In this document: positions 44,300-57,144 of the stretch, piece by piece
Position numbering within the stretch: the first letter of the stretch is position 1
Layout of the letters: the number at the start of each line of letters is the position of its first letter
DNA from: Hirsutella rhossiliensis
Taxonomy: Eukaryota > Ascomycota > Sordariomycetes > Hypocreales > Ophiocordycipitaceae
DNA: 64,000 bases
Assembly: GCF_020360975.1 (NCBI RefSeq)
Contig: NW_025408679.1
Span: 248,001 to 312,000 of the forward strand
Reading direction: 5' to 3'
Notes under the pieces: generated by a model
What the model was told of the DNA's origin: nothing
The model's input: only the letters and a program-made list of their open reading frames with translations
Databases searched by the model: none
Position numbers and translations under genes: made by a program

Positions 44300-47200
44300 T
44301 TAAAAAACTATAATCCTTATATAATACTTTAGAATATATAAGTAATAACGATAACGTAATCTATACTATTTTAGAACCTTACTAAGACCTCTTACTTATA
44401 TATATACTAATAATACTAATATAAGTATTAATAAGGGATACCTTAATAACCTTAACTTTAGCTCTCCTTTACGCGGTAGCTTATAGAGAACGCTTACCTC
44501 CTTTTAATAAATAAGAAAGTAAGTAATAAGATAGTTATAATAAGATATCCTTAAACTCTAAAAGCTCTAACTTTAAATTTTATAACCTTATAATCTATAA
44601 GTATACTATATCTAGAAACGCTAGCCGTTAAGAGGGATTATCTAATCCTACTACTAATAATACTAAATAAATTAAGGTAGATATTAATAAGATTACTAAT
44701 AGACTTAGAGATATACTTACTAAAAGCTAAGATAACTTTATAAGAAGACTCTACTAACTATAACTCTTACCTATTAATAGATTTAATAGTAAAAATAAAA
44801 CTAAATCTCTTAAGAAGTTTAAGTAAGAGATATATATTAACTATATTTATAATAAGGATAAAATAAACTAGCTTAAAGTCTATATCTCCTTTATATAAGC
44901 CCTTACTTTTAAAATTCTTATAGACGGACTTACTTAGGAAGAAGTAAAAAAGAGACTCCTTTAATACTACTATATATATAATATTAAATAACTAAAAACT
45001 ACTAACGACAGCTTAAACTATTATAATATTAAAAAGCCTAAGACTATTATAAAATTTATAAAATAGCTTAGTTTCTACTTATACTTATAGCGTAAGGTAT
45101 AACTTAATAGCTAAGAAGAATCTATAGTTTAGTTATACTTTATCTACTATATAATACCGAAGGAACTTATTATTAACGTTATAAAGAGAAATAAAAAGAT
45201 ATTTAAAGTTATCTTAAAACTCTTATATAAAAGCCTTATCTATATAATTAATAACTACTTAGTACCTTACTAAGATATTAAGTAATAAGATATAGTATCT
45301 AAAGTCTATAATTAAAAGCTTAAGATCTTAAAGAAAGACTAGCTTTTTAGGGAAATTAATAAAGTAATAAAGGAAGCTAAATCTATTAAGGGTAAAGAAA
45401 AACTTCCTAAAGAGTTAAAGAAAATAGAAACCCAAATAGCTTGTAAAGGAGATCTTAGACCTAATAAAAGCCTTTAAAGATATAAAGATTAACCTTACTT
45501 ATAAGTAAGAGTAGATATTTAACTAGCTTAATAGGGAATAGAAACGCGTTAGTAGTAAAGGCTACTCTTTAAGTTATAGATAAAGAGGTAGCGTAAATAC
45601 TATTAGATTCTACTACCTATTTAATTAATATATATAGTTTTAGGTTAATACTTTTAATAGGCCTAGGAGATACTTCTATTATAGTAAAAAAAGATATTAC
45701 TTTAATAAGTATAAGGTATACTCTTAGGACTATAAGATTAGATTTATAATATATAAAGTAGTAAATAAGACTCTTTACCTTAAAAGAAAAGATAATAAAA
45801 GTATAATTTACTTAGTACTTACTAATAAGTTCTCCTAAATAAGTATATATATTTAAAGGCTTACTATATACTAGGTAGATATATAGCTAGACTCCTTTCT
45901 ATTACTACTTATAAAATAAGTTAAAGCTATAGTTATACTATCTTACTTAAATTAAGCTACTAGTAAAAAAGAATCTAGTTTCTTAGACTAGTTTTAGAAA
46001 TATAAAAGCCTATATAAGTATAAGCTAAGGAGTTTAAAAGTAAGCGATATAAGAAAAGAAGTAAGAAGGATATTAGTTATTATAATTATAGAAAATATAT
46101 AATAAAGTAATATATATAATTAGATAATCTATATAACTATAATAGGGATTAATACTTATAAGGGGAAAAGATAAAGAGTTAAAGAGGATATAGAGGAAAT
46201 TAAGATAATAAGAATAGTAAAAACTAGCTTAAAGATTATTCTTATATATTATAAATATAAAGTAGATTTAAATAAGAAGTTTAATAGACTTATAAATAAA
46301 ATTATTAAAGAAATTATATATAAAAGAATCCTAATCCTTTTAAACTACCTAATTAACCTTATTCCTTAACTAAGTAAGAGACTTAGTATAAGATATATAG
46401 ATATAGCTTAAGGTATAAGAAATACTAAATTCTAGACCTTAAAGAAAGTATAGAGTAATATAAGACCTTATAAAGCTATAATAATAGTTATAAAAGTAGC
46501 TAAAGATAATATAAAGAATAATTTACTCCTCTTTAAATATTTATAAGGAAAACTTATAGTAGCTTTAATATAAGTTAAAGAATAAGATAAAGAATGCTAA
46601 GTTAAACTAATTAATCTTACTTACTTTACTTATAAAGAATCGGATTATAAGTACCTTAAAGTCTAATAAGTATTAAAAGAAGTTAGGTTTATAACTAATA
46701 TAATTAGCGTAACGTAACTAGCTTAAGGACTATTTAATTAATAAACTTTAGAGGTAATAAGACTAAGGAAAGACGAATTTATTATATAAAAAGTAGTACT
46801 CTTCATAAGATACTAAAAGATAACTTTAAAGGACCTTATAGCGATTTCTATAATATATATAAATATAGTCCTTATACCCTTTTATATACTTAAGTATATA
46901 TAAGACCTACCTTATATTTAAGTATATCTTAGTAGCTAGAAAGCTAAAGTTCTAAGCGCCTTAATTAGTACTAAACTTAAAGGAAACCTTATTACTAAAA
47001 GATATATAAATATATATAAGCTTAAAATCCTATTTATAAGAGTATTAACGATAGTATATACTAGGTCCCTTATAAATATAGTTAGGGAGGTAGATATTAA
47101 TCTCTATCTAAGTATAGCTTAAATACTAATCTATTTTTATATTAAACTAGATAGAGTCTTAGTCCCCTTTATCCTAGGCATACTATTTATTAAAGCCGCG

Positions 47201-47320
47201 CGTATATTATTTAATTAATTTTTAAATAACGGCAATATATAAGTTAAATATTAAATTAGTACTATCTAAGTAATTATATTAGCTATAGGAGCTATTAAAT
47301 AAGAGCTCTTAGATAAGGTC
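44300..47320 (+). pseudogene. Element G gag and protease region relic
   Basis: A gag-like frame (TFKILIDGLTQEEVKKRLL near 44910-44965) runs to a degraded knuckle SYYNYRKYIIK near 46075-46105, where Y-YN-Y suggests a former C-YN-C. A protease-like part follows toward 47320 (VLVPFILGMLFIKA, about 47160-47200). Reading needs almost every Q restored, so domain limits are rough. Confidence 0.55.
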
Positions 47321-47325
47321 GATAT

Positions 47326-47690
47326 TATTATAAAAAAGATATAGCCGCTTATTAAATATAAGCGATAGCATTAATTAATATATATAAAGTACGCGATATA
47401 CCCCCTTAAGGAGGCTAGGTTAATCTATCTTAGGATACCTAGACTACTCCTCTCTTATAAAGGGATAATAAGTTCCTATACTAAAACCGCGCTTAATTAT
47501 ACTAGCGGGACTCGAACTATAAGCCTTTAGGTAATACGCGTTAAGGTAGCTAGAAGAAGTACCTATATAGTTACTAAGAAGTTCTTAAAGGGGTAACGCC
47601 TCCGCCTAAGCTTATAACTATTATAAAAAAGATATAGCCGCTTATTAAATATAAGCGATAACGTATATAAAGTATATAATAGATATAGTA
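47326..47690. repeat. Small insertion between 42-bp direct repeats, with Pol III B-box
   Basis: A 42-nt sequence (from TATTATAAAAAAGATATAGC to AGCGATA) occurs at 47326 and again at 47629, 303 bp apart. Between them the DNA is richer in CG, and on the minus strand GTTCGAGTCCC (47505-47515) fits the Pol III B-box consensus; TAGCTACCTTAACG about 35 bp upstream is A-box-like. This suggests a decayed tRNA or tRNA-derived SINE inside element G. No cloverleaf can be drawn. Confidence 0.35.
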
Positions 47691-48449
47691 AAATCCTTTT
47701 AGATTATAACCTTAATAGTTAATAAAATTATATATAAAAGACTAAGGCTTAAGGAGACTATATAGGAAATAGCGACTTAGCTCCTAAGAAAAAAGGTTTA
47801 AGCTTTAGTAATAAAAGTTAAAGAAGATAACCTAGGAGCTACTTAATAATTATAAAGAAACCCCTTTTTAGATATCTTAATAGCTAAAATTCTCTTACTA
47901 AGAGGTAAGATCCTTAGTTATAAAAGGGGCGCTAACTAAGTCCTTAACCTAGCCTATACTAGTATAAATAAGCCCTTAATAGTATTAGTATAATAGTAAT
48001 TAATTATAGATAAAGGAGATAAAGCGATTCTAGCTATTAGATTTAAAATAATAAAAGAGATTATTAAAGTTATAATTATAAAGGCTATAAGAGAATTTAA
48101 GAAAAGTATTATTAAAGCTAGAAAGAAGTTTAAAAAGATCTAAAAGGTTAAAGTTAAGATAGGGAGGAAACGACCTATAAGATTATATAATCTAAGAGTT
48201 AATAATTTCTTTAAAAAAAGTAAATAAGATTAACTATATTAATAATACTTAATTAAACGGCTTAATATTAAAAGGGGACCCTAATTAAAAGAAAACTATA
48301 AAATACTATTAAAGATAAGATATAGCTTAGACCTTACTTAGAATACTTAATAGGAAAATACTTAAGTATATAAAAAGGAAAGCGGCTAATATAAAAGAGA
48401 CTTAAAGTAACTTACGAATAATCTAAGGGCTTTCTTATAAAGGTAGAAA

Positions 48450-49560
48450 TCCGGATCTTTAATAGTATTTTTTTTAATAAGAAAGTAGCGTTATCCTAGG
48501 ACTTTATAAAAAGAAGTAATATTAACTTAGCTATAGCCCCCTTATAAGTTATTAAGATAATAGAATATAAGGTATAGTAAGTAGCTTTAATTTTAATCTT
48601 AAAAGTAATAAAGTAGAAAGTTATTAATATCCTTAAAATTAAACTAGAAATAAGAGTCCTTAAAAAAGGTATAGGCCTTATAAGAACCCCTTTTTCCTTA
48701 TAATAAAGAAAGATAAAGGACTACGCTTAATTAGTTTTACGATATATATAAATACTATTATAATAAGAGATATAAACCTACTATTAAATATAAATAGGTT
48801 TAGTAACTACTTCTTAGTATATAAGATCCTTTCCCTCCTAGACCTTTTTTTAGGCTATAATTAGATCTCTCTTAATATTAAAAGCTAAAACTTAACGATA
48901 TTCGCGATACTTATTAGCTTCTTATATATATATATATTCCGTTAAGGGGCTATAAACTTAGTTAGCTAATTTATAAGAATAATATAAAGATTCCTATAAG
49001 ACGTTATATTAAATATCTATAAGAATTTCCTTAATAATATAGGTATTAAGGGGCCTAATATAATATATAATAATAAAGAGGTAGCGCTAAGAGTAAGGAG
49101 ATTTATCTTTAAATACTTTATTAACCTCGATAAAATCTTATATAACGTTAAACTTTCTAGCTATATTATTATAATAGCTAAATTAAAATTCTACTAGTAA
49201 GTAATTAAAGCTATTAGTTATATCTATAAAATAAATAAAAGGTGCCTTATAAATTATAAAGTTATTAAGATTAAAGAATAGATAAGATACCTAAATAAAA
49301 TATATATTAAAGCTTTCCTTAGTATTATAAGATACTATTAAATCTAGATTAAATAGTTTACTATCTTAGTAAAACCCTTTATAGACCTATTAAAGAAAGA
49401 AGTTTATTAAGAGTAAGGAGATAAATAAGTAAAAGTAATAGCTACCTTTAAGAAAGCTATTATTAATTAAGTCTTTTTAGTATCCCTTAATATTAGCCTA
49501 GGAAGAAGAGATATTATTTTAATATATATAAAAAGGTATAAGCAATAAGCGTAGAATCGG
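48450..49560 (+). pseudogene. Element G reverse transcriptase relic
   Basis: Reads PFFLIIKKDKGLRLISFTIYIN, then IIIRDINLLLNINRFSNYFLVYKI and SLLDLFLGYN-x-ISL (about 48690-48870). FLNNIGIKGP at 49026 is the active site FLDDIG with both D changed to N. This order is diagnostic of a fungal Ty3/Gypsy RT. It is heavily RIPed. Confidence 0.82.
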
Positions 49561-50739
49561 GTAATCGATAACGTAAGCGGAAAGATTAGTCGAAGGAGTA
49601 TAGGGTAGGATTTCGTCCGGAATTTATAACGAGTATATAAGGGGCTAAATAATATATTAAAAGAATAGCGTTATAAAGGATGCTTATAAAATTTACTTAT
49701 TCTATCTACTACTCCTAGGGAAATCCTTTATCTTTTATAGACTATTGCTCGCCTACTAGTAGACTAATTAGTTAGCTTTCTAGTATTTTCTATAGTGCTT
49801 AAAAAGCTCTATCTATAGTATGTCTTCCTAACTTAGTAGGTAGTCTAATTATAACGTAATAGTTAACGTAAGACTATAGGTTCTAGTATAAGTAGTAGAT
49901 TTAACTAGAATATTCTATACCCTACCTATTCTCGTATCGCGGATATCTTTAGAACCGCTAAGCTAAAATAGGCAATATAGTATCCGTTCTACTCGTAATT
50001 AACTTATATATTCTTTGTATATTTTATTTTATTAGGATAGGCTTATCGTTACCCGCTTTTCCTAAAGGAAGGTATAGATATCTAGTAGAGGTCTTTATCT
50101 TTAAGGGTTATTCCCTTAGACTATATTATAGAGCCTCTTTTTACTAGCTTATTTTATAGAGCCTCCCTATACCTATTATTTCTTTATAACTATAAAATAG
50201 GAATATAAGGGTATATTCTTATAATATATAATACTAGTTTACTTAGCTAAGAAGTAGTCTTAATATAAATTATTAATAGAAAGAAACGCCTTATAAGGTT
50301 TAAAAGTAAAACGTAGTTACTAATAGAAAATAAATATAATATAATAAAGAGGGAGTATAAGGCTATATTAAGTATACTTAAGAGACTAAGAATATACTTA
50401 TATAATATATATTTTATCTTAGAAACTAATATATAAGTCTTAGTTAATTAACTAAAAGGTACCCTTAAAGATATCTTTAAAGCTATAGTAACTTACTAGA
50501 TAAGCTATATTTTCCTCTTTAACTTTACTATATAATATATCGAAGGTAAGAAGAACAGTATAGTTAATAGACTCTTAAGAAAGCTTAAAGGACCTTTTAA
50601 TATATTAAATAAGGAAATAAAACGCGATATTAAAGGGTTTATAGACTTTTACTTAAATATAGTATAAGGGACTAAGCTATAAGGGGACTACTTAAAGGAA
50701 TCGAGGATAATTATAGACTTCCTTTAAATATTAAAACGG

Positions 50740-52450
50740 CCGGAGGGCCTTTTTAAATAAGATTATAAGAAGCTATACTTAAAGAGTTTAAATTTCTATA
50801 TTAAAGATTAAAAGCTTTAGTAACTCCTTAAAAAAGAAGAAAGAGGACCTATATTAGTTATAGACGACCTAAAAGAATAAAAAAGGTTTATTATAAAGTA
50901 CTACGTATAAATAAGATATAAAGGATAATAAGATATATATATATTTATAAAGAATAAGTATTAGTAGGCTAGCCTTTAAAACGAAATTTATAATATAATC
51001 TCTTTTTATAAAGAATACTAATACTTTATAACTAAGAGACCTTAAGAAGTTATAACTATAATTATACTTAACTATCTTATAAGTAAAGTTTACTTTAATA
51101 GCTAATATATACTATTTAATTATAGGTATTTATATATTATAAAAGTATAAGATAACCTTACTAAATAAGTAAAAGTAACCTTAGTTAAAGAAATTACTAT
51201 AGGAGCTATAATTAAATTTATACTCTTTATTATTTATAGGTATAGTATAATACTATATACTATAATCGATAGAGGGCCTAAAATAAAGGAAGACTTTAAG
51301 TATATCTTTAAGGATATAGGTATTAAAGTTATTTAAACTTTAGTATATAATTTAAAAGTAAACGTAGTAGTAAAATAAAGGTACTAAAGGTTAATAATAG
51401 TACTTATAAAATAAGTAAAGAAAAAGGGTAAGTAGATTAAATATATTAACTAAGTAATCTTTATAGACTAAATAGTAGTTAAAGAGTCTTATAAAATATT
51501 AGCTTTCTACCTATTATATAAATAAGAACTAGTACTACCTCTTAAGGTAAAATACCTAACTTAGCGACTAATTAATTAAGATAAAGTAAAGATAATAAAG
51601 TAAAGATATAAGAAGAATTATTTAAAGTATATATATAAGTTTTAGAAAGGAAAGAAAAAGATATAAAAGAAGCTAAGAAAAACGTAATAAGATACTAAAA
51701 TCGATTAGTAAAGAGGATAGATAAAGCTAATAAGTTTATAATAAGGAAAGAAAGCCTATAACTTAAAGACTTTATCTTACTATTTAATATAAGATAATTA
51801 AATAATCTAAGGAGGTAAGCTAAGTATTAAATAAAGTAGAACGGTCCCTTTTAATTAGTATTACGCTTAAAGTAGTTTAAGGTATATAAGATTAAGACTT
51901 TAAATAGAATCGTACCTAATAAGATAATCCTAAGAGAGTATTTAAATAAGTTTAAAAAAGATAAAGAAGGTTAGTAGTACTTTACTAAGGATAATTAGTT
52001 ACTCTAGGATAAGATTACTCTTAATAAGAGAAGGAAGGAAGAAATAATAAATAAAGTAGATACTTTACTACTCTTATTAAGTAAAGAAGCCTTAGATTAA
52101 ATAGTACTATAGTTATAATAACTCCTTAATAAACCTTAAAAGGATTAAAGCTAGGAAGAGGAAGAAGAGTAACTATAAATACTTAAGAAAGGCCTAAGGT
52201 ATATAATTAAGGTTTAGCTACTATAACTTAAGAAAGTAAAAACGGATCTCTATATATAAGCCCTTACTACGCTAATTTAATAAGAAAAGAAAGAGGTAAA
52301 AAAGAGCTAGGAAGGAAAAGGTAGTAAAAATAAAAATCTATAACTATTATAAGAAGTATACTAGAACCTAACTAGTAACTAAGGTACTATCTAAATATCT
52401 AATCGAAGGATAACTATAGTAGCTAAGATATTTATAAGCGCTATACTTAT
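50740..52450 (+). pseudogene. Element G integrase relic
   Basis: Reads FYIKD-x-KL near 50800, then YILFNYRYLYIIKVQDNLTK (about 51100-51160) for the catalytic D and VRDDLT block. TIIDRGPKIKEDF and IGIKVI-x-TLVYNLKVNVVVK follow (about 51260-51380) for the D-G/E region. ELVLPLKVKYLT-x-RLIN leads into the C-terminal helix-rich part (51520-51720). The RT-RNase H link (49560-50740) is too decayed to mark. Confidence 0.78.
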
Positions 52451-54070
52451 TATTTTACTTTTTTAAATTTTCTACTTAAAGTTCCTTAAGTAAATAGAGA
52501 TAATATTTCCTACCCTTCCTTAGTAATAACCTACCCTTTACTATATTAAAGAAAACGAATAAAGATATAATTAAAAAATAAAGTAAGAAAATAAATATTC
52601 TTACTACCTACCTCCTTTAAGAATAGGATTTTTTACTTTATAGATAAGGATGTTTATTCTTTATTATAGAAAGGGAGACTAATTATAGCGAAAATAAACG
52701 CGCTTATAAAATAAATTTTAATATACTTTTAACTTACTAAATTAAATATATATAACCTTAAGAGAAAAGAACTTTTACTATTAAAGATAGTAACTAAATA
52801 AAGCTACTTACTTTTAGTAAACCTATTATAGACTATTATAAAGTAAATTTAAAGACTATTTAATTATTACTTAAGAGAGAGCTCGTTAAACCTATATAAT
52901 CTCTTTTAAGTAAAATAAGTATAAGGTTAATTTCCTCCCTTTCCTTTAAATCCTTAGTAAGACTAAAAGGATTAAGGATATTATAAAAAAGATAAAGGGC
53001 GGTCTTATTACTAATATACTTATCGTAAAATTTATTAGTCTTATAGTTAGTATAGAAATTATAACTATATATATAGTTAGCGAATCTATTATAATTATAA
53101 GTAGCCCTATAATATTTAAGGAAGTACTACTATTTATAAATAAGCGCCTTAGTTAAATCTTAGATATAGTTAGTATAAGAGCTATTAATAGTACTTAGAT
53201 AAGAGATATACTTATTAAAAGGGAATATAATATACTTATAAGCGGAAGTTATAGTTATTTAATAAGTTTAAATATATCCTTAATAAAGGCAAAGGTTATA
53301 AGTTTTATATAAAGTAATTAAGACTACTTAAGAGTACTCTTACTACCTTAAACTAAGCTAAGAAAAGAAGTATTTATATAAATAAGTAGTTTTTATAGGG
53401 ATATAGGTTACTAGCTAATATTTATATTAAAGGATATAAAAGACGATTTAATTATACCGAGCTAGTATACTTTTAAGAAATTAAGAGAAAAGAGAGCGAT
53501 TATATACTTTAATCCTAATAATATTAAGAGCTTTTAATAGAACCTATAATAAAAAGGCATTTTCTATATAAATTAAAAACCCTTAGTAACTAATATTATT
53601 TCTATTATAGACCTAGGTCTTAAAGTAACTATAGATCTATAAAAGAAAACGATTAAAACGAGCTAAGCGAGATTAAATAAGTTAGATAGTTATTACTTAA
53701 AAGTACTTTATATAAAAAGGAAAGACCTTAGTATAATAATTTTAAGTAAGAAGAGTAATAGTAATAATAGAAGGTTATAAAAGAGTAGTTAAAGAGAGGT
53801 TAATAATATCTTATAGCTTTTTAGTTCTAAGAATAGCGGTCTTATAAGATATAATAAAAAAGAAGAAGTAGTTATAAAAAGAAAAGATAAAAGGTAGTAG
53901 TATAGAAAAATAAAGAAGATAAAGAAAAGAAAAGAAAGAAGAGGAATAAAAAGAGTAAAGAAAGGAAGAAAAAGGTAGAGAGTAAATAGCTCGTTAATTA
54001 ATAACTAGTAAAAGAAGCTATTTAAGCGTAACCCTTAAATATACCTAAGATATTACTATTATAAAGGCCG
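52451..54070 (+). pseudogene. Element G accessory relic 1, unknown function
   Basis: After integrase one frame can be followed with stops read as Q/W: GGLITNILIVKFISLIVSIEI (about 53000-53060), then IIFKEVLLFINKRLS-x-ILDIVSIRAIN and DLGLKVTIDL (about 53610). It ends in a lysine/glutamate-rich tail at 53860-53990. No viral or cellular family is recognised. It lies on the same strand as pol. It may be an extra ORF of this element or another fully decayed insertion. Confidence 0.35.
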
Positions 54071-54109
54071 GCTAAAGTAACTAATAACCGTATGCTTTAA
54101 TAACTATTT

Positions 54110-54245
54110 ATTCCTCTTACTATACCCTCCTTCTTCCTTTTTTCTTCTTCCTTCTATATATATATACTCTATATACTTCCCTACTTATAATAATCCCCTC
54201 TATTAATATAACTCTTATATATATATATATAACCCTCTTAGCCTC
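54110..54245 (+). promoter_or_regulatory. CT-rich, TATA-rich spacer upstream of accessory relic 2
   Basis: Long C/T tracts (54116-54155) alternate with TATATATATATA (54156-54168 and 54210-54224). A promoter-like spacer between two coding relics. RIP inflates TATA runs, so this is weak evidence. Confidence 0.25.
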
Positions 54246-54329
54246 TTAGCGTTATAACTTAAAACTACTTACCTTAACTATTTAATCTTAACTTCTCTTT
54301 CTTTTTTACTTACTCTACCCTTTCTTAAG

Positions 54330-56755
54330 ATATAGTAGCGAACCTAAATAGTATCCTAAGCCTAGCTATAAACCTCCTTAAGAATACTACTATTTTCTTT
54401 AGCGTATTACTATTTAAGAGTAAGAGCTTTATTTTACTTACTTATTATAGTAAAGTTAAAGTAAAAGGTAGTAAAGAGCGCTTATATACTAAAGATAAGG
54501 AAAGGTTTATAAACTAAGACTAATAAGACGTTTATAAGTAAAAGTAACCTCCTTAGTATATTTATAGAGATCGTTAGTACCTAATACTAATAGGCCCTAT
54601 TAAATAATAAGATAATACCTTTAAAAACGCTCGGATATTATATAAGGGCGTTAAAAAGATAAATAGATTTACTAGGAATAAGGCCTATTAAAAAGAGTAT
54701 ATCGTAGATATATATAACTTTCTTTATAGAGCTATTAATAAATAATAAGCTATAAGCTTTAGCCTTAATATAATAATTAAGATATTAATATAATATATTA
54801 AGAATATATTATACCTCTTACCTTACTTACTATTAGTTTATACTAACTATTAAGGGGAATCTATTAAAGATATAAAAGATAAATATATAAAGTACTTTAA
54901 ATACTTAAATAATAAAGAGTATTTAATTAAGTTTACTACTCTTACCTTTAACCTTAGTTGCTTTATATATAAATAAAGGTATATAACTAAAGTTATTAAC
55001 TTTTTAGTAAGACTAAATAAAAAGGGACTTTATTAAGGAGCCTTCTTTTAAAACTATAAGGAAGGAAACTTAATTATTTTTAATACTTAGAAAGAGGGAT
55101 AGTATACTAAACTCTATATATTCTTAGAAGTATAGTAGTAGTTTCTTTATATCCTTTAAGTTCCTTATAACTCTACTTATATACTAGTCTTTTATACTAC
55201 TTAGTAAGAAGGGTAAGAATATAGCTACTTATTCTTAATAATAATTTAATACTAGGTTAAAAGTATAGTTAGGCTATACTTTAAGATAATTAAGTAGCGA
55301 TACTTAAAGGTTAAAGTAATTTTAAAGTAAAGGTATAAAGTAATATAAGAAGCCCTATAAATAAATAAAATCTTATACTAAGACTAGTATTTCTTTAAGC
55401 TAGATAAGAAGATAAGTATAAAAAGCTATATTAATTAGCTAATATATAGAATCTAAGCTATTATAGTAAATAAACTTAATTATATATAAGTAATATTATA
55501 GAGTAATAGAGTTTCTTAGTAGTTTAATAGCGGGGTTAAATAACTATAAAGGATATTATTTAGTTAAGGTTTAATAACTTTTAGTAGAGTTTTTCCTATA
55601 AGGATTTATAAGTATAAATTAATTTATTAATATAACTATATTATCTAAGGAGATTAAGAAGAATAAGACCTTTAAGAAGTCTTATAGGCAGTTAACCTCT
55701 TAGCAAACTAACTTAATTACTTAGGCTATATATAGTTTCTTTATAAAACTCCTCCTTAAAAGGACCCTTAACTATCTAATTACGTTAATAGGAATTAAGA
55801 ATAAGCCTAGACCTTTATTACCTTAAGTATTAACTAAATTAAGCTCTTTATTTAAACTAAGTAGCCTTTCCCTAAGTAACCTTAAGATAGGATCCTTATT
55901 ATAGAGTCTATAAAAGAGAGAGCTAAGCGCCCTTATTAGTCCCTTTATCTATATAGAAATAACGCCTTTATTCTCCCCCTTAAATATATAGCTAATTAAG
56001 CTTACTCCTTAGCTATTACTAATAACTCCTTTAAATATATAAAGAAGTAAAAGACTTATAACTATACCCCCGCCGATAGCTTAATAAGAAGCTAGTAAGG
56101 AAGAAAGGTAGATAGCGCGGCTATTAACTCGCCTTAGGACTCTAAAAGTACTAGGCGCTTAGTTAATTACTTTAAGGCTAAAGACTTTAGTAACGCTTAT
56201 AGCGCGCCCTATTACTTCTTAGAAATAAAGTATAGTAATAGCCTCTTTAGCTATAGTCCTTATAAGGTTTATACTAGGCTTTAAACCCTCTTAGGTTAAA
56301 GGAGTTAAAAACTTAGGAATATATTAAAATTACTACTAGGATTTTAACGACTATAATTCTATATATTTATATAGGACTACTAGTAATACGATAATAATTA
56401 GTCTATAAGACTTTATAGTTTATTTAATTTAGCTATACTTAATACTATAAACTAGTAAAGACGCTAACTACTTTATTTCCTAAACGCCCTTAAGAATAAT
56501 AAGTATAAATACTTAAGAGCGTATATAAGAAGTAGTAGATAATTATCTAAGGAAAGAAATATATAAGTAAAGATAGGAAAAAGCTAAATAAGTAGCTTAT
56601 AGGTAAAGGGAGAAATAAATAATATAAAGGGAAGGGATTATAATAAAAGAAAAAAGTTCTATTAACGGTTTATTTACTTACTTATATACTTAGAAAAAGA
56701 GCCTTACTTATTATTATTACGCCCTTCCTATTAGTATCTTAGGTTAAAAAGTCGC
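54330..56755 (+). pseudogene. Element G accessory relic 2, unknown function
   Basis: A long plus-strand relic, best followed at about 55500-56300: GLITFSRVFPIRIYKYKLIY (near 55572-55630), then SLYLYRNNAFIPPLNI and FILGFKPS-x-VKGVKNLGIY. It continues with a K/E/R-rich stretch (56500-56640) to just before the 3' LTR. Up to about 800 codons if continuous. Its position between integrase and LTR is that of envelope or captured genes in some LTR elements, but I see no signal peptide, fusion or transmembrane feature to call it envelope. Confidence 0.35.
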
Positions 56756-56767
56756 TAAAAAGGAGTA

Positions 56768-57144
56768 TAATAAGTAAGATCGTACCTTTATAGATATTAG
56801 CCCGTTAAAGGGATAAGACCCTTAGCGCTCCTTATTTAACTTCCTTTTAAGTATACTTAAAAGCTTTATAAAGGCCTAAATTACTTAATTAAGTATCTTT
56901 CTTAAATATAATTAATTTAAATTTTTATTTTTCCCTTTTAAAGTAAAGGCCGCTAGTTATATAACTTTAATAAAGATAAAGAGGTATAAAGTAAAGAAAT
57001 CTTTAAGACTTATATTAATAACCTAAGACCCTTAAAGCTATATATAAGACTAGTAATTAAATAATTATATAGTTAATTACTTTATTAATCCTTAGCTATA
57101 TACTATATATACTTTAAATATATACCTTTATCCTTATTAAACTA
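56768..57144 (+). repeat. 3' LTR of element G
   Basis: Starts TAATAAGTAAGATCGTACC and ends CCTTATTAAACTA. It is collinear with 43620-43997 with one 1-bp gap and RIP transitions. Confidence 0.87.

Larger units (their letters stand above)
43620..57144 (+). mobile_element. Ty3/Gypsy element G, unusually long, with accessory coding region
   Basis: 13,525 bp between LTRs of 378 bp (43620-43997) and 377 bp (56768-57144). It reads plus: gag, RT and integrase run left to right, and a purine tract (AAAAAGGAG) precedes the 3' LTR. RT and integrase resemble the fungal Gypsy group whose RT has a long IRDxNLPPxxxxF block. Only about 8.4 kb is needed for gag-pol; 52450-56767 carries further RIPed coding relics. 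Flanks are TATTT and TATAA, so no clean duplication. It splits a minus-strand LINE. Confidence 0.85.

Noticed and set aside
54330..56755. Retroviral-type envelope gene in element G
   Set aside because: Right position, but no signal peptide, fusion peptide or membrane anchor could be seen in the decayed reading.
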